Shown here piece after piece: positions 5,526 to 9,154 of a stretch of DNA of 9,154 nucleotides. The stretch's first letter is position 1; each line of letters opens with the position of its first letter. The DNA comes from DRLZ01 sp036478815 (lineage in GTDB: Bacteria > Pseudomonadota > Gammaproteobacteria > Methylococcales > DRLZ01). The notes below the pieces were generated by a model. That model made no database searches and was not told where the DNA came from. It was given only the letters and a program-made list of their open reading frames with translations. The DNA lies in assembly GCA_036478815.1 (NCBI GenBank), contig JAZGEP010000183.1, positions 1 through 9,154 on the forward strand, given 5' to 3'. A program made the translations under genes and the position numbers.

Positions 5526-6707
5526 ATGAATGATTTGTCCGATCAATCGAAAACCGGTGTGCGGATAATGTTAGTCGCAGGCGAAGCCTCAGGTGATCTG
5601 CATGGTGCAGCACTTTATCGAGCTTTACAGCAACGTATCGAATCCATTAACTGTATTGCCATGGGTGGTGTGGCAATGCGTGACGCAGGTGTTTCAATTG
5701 TAGTCGATTCGACTAAATTGGGTGTTATTGGCGTGTGGGATGCCATTGCACACTATGTTCCGATTCGCAGGGCACTGTCTCATGTGGAAAAAACCTTAGA
5801 GAGTTTTTCTCCGCAACTGCTGATTTGTATCGATTACAAAGAATTTAATTTCCGGGTTGCAAAGCGCGCCAAAGCGCTCGGCATTAAAGTGTTGTTTTAT
5901 GTCAGTCCTCAAGTTTGGGCATGGCGTTCCGGTCGGGTGAAACACTATGGTGAAGTAATCGATATGATGGCGGTAATTTTTCCATTTGAAGCCGCTTTCT
6001 ACCAAAAACATGCAGTACCGGTGCGTTATGTCGGTCATCCATTGGCGCAAGTGGTTCATGTAAGTTGTGGCAGACAGCAGGCGATTGCGGATGCAGGTCT
6101 GAGTGCGACTTTCCCAATTATTGGATTACTGCCTGGCAGTCGTGTGAATGAAGTTAAGCGCCTGCTTCCAGTTATGCTGGAAGTCTCTCAATTACTCAAA
6201 AAAGCATATCCACAGGCGCAGTTTGTGCTGCCAAAAGCAAAAACAATTGATCATCAAATATTACAAAGTTATTTACAGAATAGCTTTGTTGATGTGCACC
6301 TGTGCGAAGCAGGTGATTACAATTTGTTACAGAGCTGTCATATTGCAATCAGTTCCTCTGGAACGGCCACTCTGGAGCTTGCCTTGCTAGTGATCCCTAT
6401 GGTGATTATTTACAAGGTGGCACCATTGACTTACTGGATTGCGAAATGGCTGGTACATATCCCTTATATTGGATTGCCCAATATTATTGCAGGTCAAAGT
6501 ATCGTGCCAGAATTAATCCAAAAACATGCTAATCCCAAGGCTATTTTCGATGAAGTTTGCAAGATACTGGAAGATAATATCGTTGCAGAGCAAATGCGAA
6601 TTGATTTGCATGAAGTACGTGGTAGTTTGGGCGAATTTGATGGGATAGCAAAGCTGGCGGATTTGACGATTGAGATGTTGCCTACAAAAATCAAGACGAT
6701 TGAATAA
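5526..6707 (+). CDS. lpxB: Lipid-A-disaccharide synthase LpxB
   Basis: LpxB is a peripheral inner-membrane GT19 glycosyltransferase that joins UDP-2,3-diacylglucosamine and lipid X into the beta-1,6 disaccharide of lipid A. From ATG 5526 it has 393 residues (E. coli 382). Motifs in order: LVAGEASGDLHGA (16-28), LLICIDYKEFN (98-108) with Asp103 matching the essential Asp98 of E. coli, YVSPQVWAWR (125-134), GHPLA (170-174), LLPGSR (201-206), SSSGTATLE (276-284) in the UDP-binding half, and GLPNIIAG (316-323). E. coli has DAPDF where this protein has DYKEF; the outer Asp and Phe are kept. A TTG at 5517, three codons earlier, is a possible but weaker start, and ATG 5568 is another. None has a strong Shine-Dalgarno, so coupling to the preceding gene 21 nt upstream is likely. 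The stop codon lies in a small hairpin. Confidence 0.95.
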   Translation: MNDLSDQSKTGVRIMLVAGEASGDLHGAALYRALQQRIESINCIAMGGVAMRDAGVSIVVDSTKLGVIGVWDAIAHYVPIRRALSHVEKTLESFSPQLLICIDYKEFNFRVAKRAKALGIKVLFYVSPQVWAWRSGRVKHYGEVIDMMAVIFPFEAAFYQKHAVPVRYVGHPLAQVVHVSCGRQQAIADAGLSATFPIIGLLPGSRVNEVKRLLPVMLEVSQLLKKAYPQAQFVLPKAKTIDHQILQSYLQNSFVDVHLCEAGDYNLLQSCHIAISSSGTATLELALLVIPMVIIYKVAPLTYWIAKWLVHIPYIGLPNIIAGQSIVPELIQKHANPKAIFDEVCKILEDNIVAEQMRIDLHEVRGSLGEFDGIAKLADLTIEMLPTKIKTIE

Positions 6708-6711
6708 TCGT
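6696..6711 (+). terminator. Short hairpin spanning the lpxB stop codon
   Basis: ACGATT, GAAT loop, AATCGT form a six-pair hairpin containing the TAA. It is AT-rich and followed by GGTTTGAG, not a T run, so it is at best a weak transcript end. A second weak stem, GGGCAG with TTGCCC (6736-6741 and 6752-6757), follows and also lacks a T tract. Confidence 0.2.
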
Positions 6712-6790
6712 GGTTTGAGTGCTGGATCTATTCTCGGGCAGCCTCCTGGTATTGCCCATTACCCACAAATATTAATCTTGATATAAATCA

Positions 6791-6908
6791 CTAGGGCGTG
6801 TTGCTGTTTCGTTTCAACCTATTGAAATATAAATATATTTCAAAAAACCTTGTTTTTAGAAAAAACGTTAAAATTAATGGCTTGTAATGAAACGGCAACA
6901 CGCTCTAG
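6791..6908. mobile_element. MITE-like element 1 (110 bp) with CTAG flanks
   Basis: Terminal inverted repeats of 19 bp with three mismatches run inward from 6795 (GGCGTGTTGCTGTTTCGTT) and from 6904 on the other strand (AGCGTGTTGCCGTTTCATT), and weaker symmetry continues inward. Both ends are flanked by CTAG (6791-6794 and 6905-6908), which fits a 4-bp target duplication of the YTAR type used by IS5-group elements. The interior is AT-rich and contains the perfect palindrome GAAATATA-AA-TATATTTC (6824-6841). There is no coding capacity, so it would need a transposase in trans. The IS5 link is inferred from target size only. Confidence 0.75.
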
Positions 6909-7102
6909 AAAAATATTGCTCTGTCAGCATAGGATTGATGGATAAGTGAGGTCGATATATGGTTATCTGATGCGTTGCATTCGTTTGAATTAGCTTACTA
7001 TTTAACGAACATTTTCGAAAATATGGATGGTTTTACCGGTTTTTCAGCCGATTTAATTTTAACCAGGCAGCTTCTTGTTTGGCATAAGACGATAGTCAAT
7101 CG

Positions 7103-7131
7103 TTGTCATAAAAATGAAATAAGTTTGTAAT
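7103..7131 (+). promoter_or_regulatory. Sigma70-like promoter upstream of the porin
   Basis: TTGTCA (7103-7108) and TGTAAT (7126-7131) are separated by exactly 17 nt and each matches the consensus at five of six positions. Transcription would start near 7138, at the left end of the inverted-repeat element that follows, giving a porin mRNA with a leader of about 325 nt beginning with a long hairpin. The same bases hold heptamers TTGTCAT, ATGAAAT and TTGTAAT spaced 11 nt apart, loosely like a Pho box. Confidence 0.55.
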
Positions 7132-7258
7132 AAACTATTCTGGGTATGCACTATACTCCCCTCGCTACCTTATGTTGTGGTTTCTTGTTGTTTGACGAGT
7201 AGCTTACATACTGCATGTAGTGATTAGGAGAGTAAAGTGCATACCCAGATAAACTATT
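7130..7258. mobile_element. MITE-like element 2 (109 bp) with a perfect 10-bp target duplication
   Basis: Inverted repeats of 22 bp with two mismatches start at 7140 (CTGGGTATGCACTATACTCC) and end at 7248 (its inverse). They are bounded exactly by the direct repeat ATAAACTATT at 7130-7139 and 7249-7258. Terminal inverted repeats bounded directly by identical flanks are the hallmark of transposition with a 10-bp target duplication. The interior has a small TACAT/ATGTA hairpin (7205-7219) and no ORF. The left duplication overlaps the -10 of the preceding promoter. The parent transposase family is not recognised; a 10-bp duplication is compatible with IS4-type elements, but that is only a hint. 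Confidence 0.78.
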
Positions 7259-7451
7259 TCAAATCTGGAGTTAATCTTTAAACAATAATCCTATGCCGCT
7301 TGCTGAAGTGATTCCGTGCGAGATCCTAAAGCTGAAGTGTCGTAGGGAGGTTTGTAAAAAATTATTTTCGCGGTCATTCGAAAACAGAGAAGAGAATAAA
7401 TGATAACTGTGAATTATTTTTATCTGGAATTTCATTAAAACACAATAATGT

Positions 7452-7456
7452 GAGGG
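7452..7456 (+). promoter_or_regulatory. GAGGG Shine-Dalgarno that supports the porin TTG start
   Basis: GAGGG lies 7 nt before TTG 7464. No ATG or GTG in frame gives a comparable combination of ribosome binding site and signal-peptide N-terminus (MK...), so TTG is taken as the start codon. Confidence 0.7.
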
Positions 7457-7463
7457 TTCAATA

Positions 7464-8804
7464 TTGAAAATACAAAGAGGCAAGTTGAAAGCTTTGGTGC
7501 TGATGTTATCAGGGTTGACAGCAGCGAATGCGCAGGCAGATAGCGCACAGCAATTGTTGGATGTATTACTGCAAAACGGGACGATTACGCAACAACAATA
7601 CACTCAGTTGGTTGATGGGTTGAAAACTGAGCAAAAAGACACTTTGAAATCAGCTGACAATATGGTTACGGTGCAACGAAAAGGCGCATCAATGAAATTT
7701 AACAGTGATGATGGAGGTTTTGATTTTCAAGTAGGTGGTCGTGTTATGGTCGACGTGGCAGGATTTACACGCGACAATGGCCAGCTCGGCAGTGGGGCTG
7801 AATTGCGTAGAGCGCGGTTGTTTGCTAAAGGCACAATGTGGGATGTTTGGGGTTATAAATTTCAGTACGATTTTACTGGAACAGGGCGTGGAGGTATCAG
7901 GGACGCTTATTTGCAGTATGCAGGGTTAGAAAATTTATTAGGAGTTAATGGTCATATTAGAGTTGGTAATTTCAAAGAGCCATTCTCTCTTGAAGAAATC
8001 ACTAGTTCTAAGTACATCACATTTATGGAGCGAGCGCTTCCGGTTGAGGTATTTTCTCCTTCAAGAAATATTGGTGGTGCAATTCAGCTGAATGGCAAGG
8101 TTTCTGAATCGCCATGGGTTGCTGGTATTGGTATGTTTGGTGAAGGTGTCAATAAAGTCAACAAGCGAAAAGATCAAAGTTACGGCGTTACAAGTCGTAT
8201 TAGCTATGCGCCAACATTTGGCAAAAACAAGTTTGTACATATTGGTGCTAGTGGTGGTTGGCGTGATCTACAAAATCAGGAAACTACGCTCTCTACCCGA
8301 CCTGAAGCGCATATATCTGATGAAAGACTGGTTTCAGTTGATTTGGGTAATGCAGAGAGTGCTTGGAAAGCAGGTGCGGAGCTGGCGGCAGTATGGGGTC
8401 CTGCATCATTTCAAGGAGAATATATTCGTACCTTCTATGACACTGTAAGTGGCGATGCTGAATTTGACGGTTACTATGGATATGTTAGTTATTTTCTAAC
8501 GGGAGAATCACGCGCTTACGATGGTAAAACAGGAGCGTTTAAACGTGTCAAACCAATGTCTATTGTTGGAAAGAATGGTGGCTACGGTGCGTGGGAATTT
8601 GCTGCAAGATATAGTTATATTGATTTGAATGACGGTGTGTTCAATGGAGGCAGAGAAAGGAACTATTCGTTTGGATTAAATTGGCACGCAACGCCAAATA
8701 TCCGTTTGATGGCTAATTATACGTACGTTGACAGTGATGACACTCGACTAGAACGGGATCTTGATCCACATATATTCCAGGGAAGGTTGCAAGCGGACTT
8801 TTAA
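7464..8804 (+). CDS. Outer-membrane porin of the OprO/OprP (Porin_O_P) family
   Basis: This is a predicted beta-barrel channel of the outer membrane, 446 residues from a TTG start. Residues 1-25 form a signal peptide: basic MKIQRGKLK, hydrophobic ALVLMLSGL, and a cleavage site at AQA|D (or ANA two residues earlier). Residues 26-75 look like the short N-terminal helical or coiled segment common in this family (LLDVLLQNGTITQQQY). The barrel follows with family hallmarks FQVGGRVMVD (88-97), ELRRARLFAKGTMW (113-126), YKFQYDF (131-137), RDAYLQYAG (146-154), VGNFKEPFSLEE (167-178) and SSKYITFMERALP (181-193). It ends in the aromatic C-terminal Phe required by the BAM machinery (QADF). Pseudomonas OprP/OprO are phosphate or polyphosphate selective, but selectivity cannot be read here. 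Related ammonia-oxidiser porins are simply annotated as phosphate-selective. It is monocistronic, with its own promoter candidate and terminator. Confidence 0.9.
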   Translation: MKIQRGKLKALVLMLSGLTAANAQADSAQQLLDVLLQNGTITQQQYTQLVDGLKTEQKDTLKSADNMVTVQRKGASMKFNSDDGGFDFQVGGRVMVDVAGFTRDNGQLGSGAELRRARLFAKGTMWDVWGYKFQYDFTGTGRGGIRDAYLQYAGLENLLGVNGHIRVGNFKEPFSLEEITSSKYITFMERALPVEVFSPSRNIGGAIQLNGKVSESPWVAGIGMFGEGVNKVNKRKDQSYGVTSRISYAPTFGKNKFVHIGASGGWRDLQNQETTLSTRPEAHISDERLVSVDLGNAESAWKAGAELAAVWGPASFQGEYIRTFYDTVSGDAEFDGYYGYVSYFLTGESRAYDGKTGAFKRVKPMSIVGKNGGYGAWEFAARYSYIDLNDGVFNGGRERNYSFGLNWHATPNIRLMANYTYVDSDDTRLERDLDPHIFQGRLQADF

Positions 8805-8836
8805 CAGTTAAGAAAGATGATTTTTTATTGTTGAAG

Positions 8837-8872
8837 AGATCAGGTTGGCAAATGTTGGCTTGATCTTTTTTT
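8837..8872 (+). terminator. Rho-independent terminator of the porin gene
   Basis: AGATCAGGTTGGC and GTTGGCTTGATCT form a 13-pair RNA stem, including five G-U pairs, with an AAAT loop, directly followed by a run of seven T (8866-8872). It lies 33 nt past the porin stop. The G-U-rich upper stem works only on the + strand transcript, so it should be directional. Confidence 0.8.
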
Positions 8873-8921
8873 ACCTTATTTAATTGATGAGCGATGTGCT
8901 GATATAGGCTGTAGCAAGACA

Positions 8922-8967
8922 GCTGTGGCATCAGAAAATTATTTGCAAAAGTAACTGATGCCGCAGT
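8922..8967. repeat. Strong hairpin between the convergent porin and miniprotein genes
   Basis: GCTGTGGCATCAG (8922-8934) and CTGATGCCGCAGT (8955-8967) pair over 13 positions, 11 Watson-Crick and two G-U on the + strand. Inside, TTATTT and AAGTAA (8939-8944, 8949-8954) pair around a GCAA (GNRA-type) loop, with four unpaired A on one side. No T run follows on either strand. An alternative shorter stem, GGCTGT/ACAGCT (8907-8924), overlaps its base and would compete with it. Confidence 0.5.
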
Positions 8968-8996
8968 GATCTATTTATAATAACTGAGTTACAAGA

Positions 8997-9128
8997 CTAC
9001 TGATCATCTCCTTCTTGGTCTGTTGTAACCCATTTATAGAAATACCAGCCGCCTGCAATGATTGCAACAAGACCGATAATTCCGACTGGAGATTTTAATA
9101 ATTCTGCACCTTCTAAAATAGCGCCCAT
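8997..9128 (-). CDS. 43-residue single-pass membrane miniprotein, unknown function
   Basis: Reading the - strand from ATG 9126-9128 gives 43 residues: MGAILEGAELLKSP, a hydrophobic segment VGIIGLVAIIAGGWYFY (15-31), then the charged tail KWVTTDQEGDDQ. One transmembrane helix with aromatic residues at its exit and an acidic C-terminus fits a small bitopic inner-membrane protein, perhaps an accessory subunit of a larger complex or a small stress protein. The Shine-Dalgarno AAAAGGAAT lies 7-8 nt before the ATG (complement of 9135-9143), which supports translation. It converges on the porin gene. Its promoter is beyond the window. I do not recognise the family, and no known motif such as that of CydX can be assigned. 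Confidence 0.65.
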   Translation of the reverse strand: MGAILEGAELLKSPVGIIGLVAIIAGGWYFYKWVTTDQEGDDQ

Positions 9129-9154
9129 GTGTAAATTCCTTTTGTATTGTTAAT

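Larger units (their letters stand above)
6708..7463 (+). other. 756-nt non-coding region between lpxB and the porin gene
   Basis: No credible gene is visible on either strand. From left to right it holds two weak hairpins, a 110-bp MITE-like element (6795-6904), an unexplained 220-nt stretch with a perfect 12-bp palindrome ATTTTCGAAAAT at 7011-7022, a good promoter-like pair (7103-7131), and a 109-bp inverted-repeat element with a 10-bp direct repeat (7130-7258). The porin leader follows, with a TTTTCG/CGAAAA stem at 7365-7384. Regions outside these items show nothing I can name. Confidence 0.6.

Noticed and set aside
7023..7130. 35-codon + strand frame upstream of the porin (starts MDGFTGFSAD)
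   Set aside because: No Shine-Dalgarno, and it runs through the promoter-like sequence. No recognisable motif; probably chance, at most an unrecognisable remnant.
7138..7262. Possible 4.5S, 6S or other known structured RNA in the porin leader
   Set aside because: The rod-like fold suggested it, but no SRP-type GGAAG motif or 6S-like layout is present, and the exact 10-bp flanking duplication is better explained by a mobile element.
7271..7603. 110-codon open frame on the - strand across the porin start
   Set aside because: It is Cys/Asn/Ser-rich with no family resemblance, and more than 40 percent of it is antisense to the signal peptide and N-terminus of the porin. It has no convincing ribosome binding site.
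8713..8931. 72-codon - strand frame over the porin 3' end and terminator
   Set aside because: It is antisense to the porin C-terminus and the terminator, with no family resemblance, and the real small - strand gene lies further right.

Overview
The window looks like a chromosomal segment from a moderately AT-leaning Gram-negative proteobacterium, most likely a betaproteobacterium. A Nitrosomonas-like ammonia oxidiser is my best guess, but that rests on gene content and general protein resemblance and has not been searched. Lipid A genes and an outer-membrane porin establish the Gram-negative envelope. All recognisable large genes are on the + strand; one very small gene at the right end is on the - strand.

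Layout. (1) Positions 1-2088 hold the conserved translation cluster rpsP (5' end missing) - rimM - trmD - rplS: ribosomal protein S16, a 16S-processing factor, the tRNA m1G37 methyltransferase and ribosomal protein L19. An unusually long 203-nt spacer separates rimM from trmD. (2) Positions 2344-3237 hold xerD, the chromosome-dimer-resolution recombinase, with all six catalytic residues visible. (3) Positions 3245-6707 hold a lipid A module: an LpxA-type acyltransferase, a Gfo/Idh/MocA-family oxidoreductase resembling GnnA (UDP-GlcNAc 3-dehydrogenase), and LpxB (lipid A disaccharide synthase). The usual companions lpxD and fabZ are absent here, as is the aminotransferase gnnB that normally partners gnnA. 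LpxA and the GnnA-like gene are separated by about 500 nt containing two tandem, diverged copies of a 140-150 bp palindromic element. One arm of the first copy supplies the last codons and the stop of lpxA. (4) Positions 6708-7463 are a 756-nt non-coding stretch with two different MITE-like insertions. One is 110 bp and flanked by CTAG. The other is 109 bp and flanked by a perfect 10-bp direct repeat, and it sits immediately downstream of a good sigma70-like promoter. (5) Positions 7464-8804 encode a Porin_O_P (OprO/OprP-like) outer-membrane porin starting at TTG, followed by a clear rho-independent terminator. (6) At the right end a 43-residue single-pass membrane miniprotein is encoded convergently on the - strand.

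How the genes fit together: the left block is housekeeping translation. The middle block would make and condense lipid A precursors, possibly an amide-linked (GlcN3N) variant if a gnnB exists elsewhere. The right block is an outer-membrane channel whose upstream region has been remodelled by small mobile repeats. I see no phage, CRISPR, toxin or full-length insertion sequence. The most unusual content is the set of small palindromic and MITE-like elements and the gnnA-without-gnnB lipid A arrangement.
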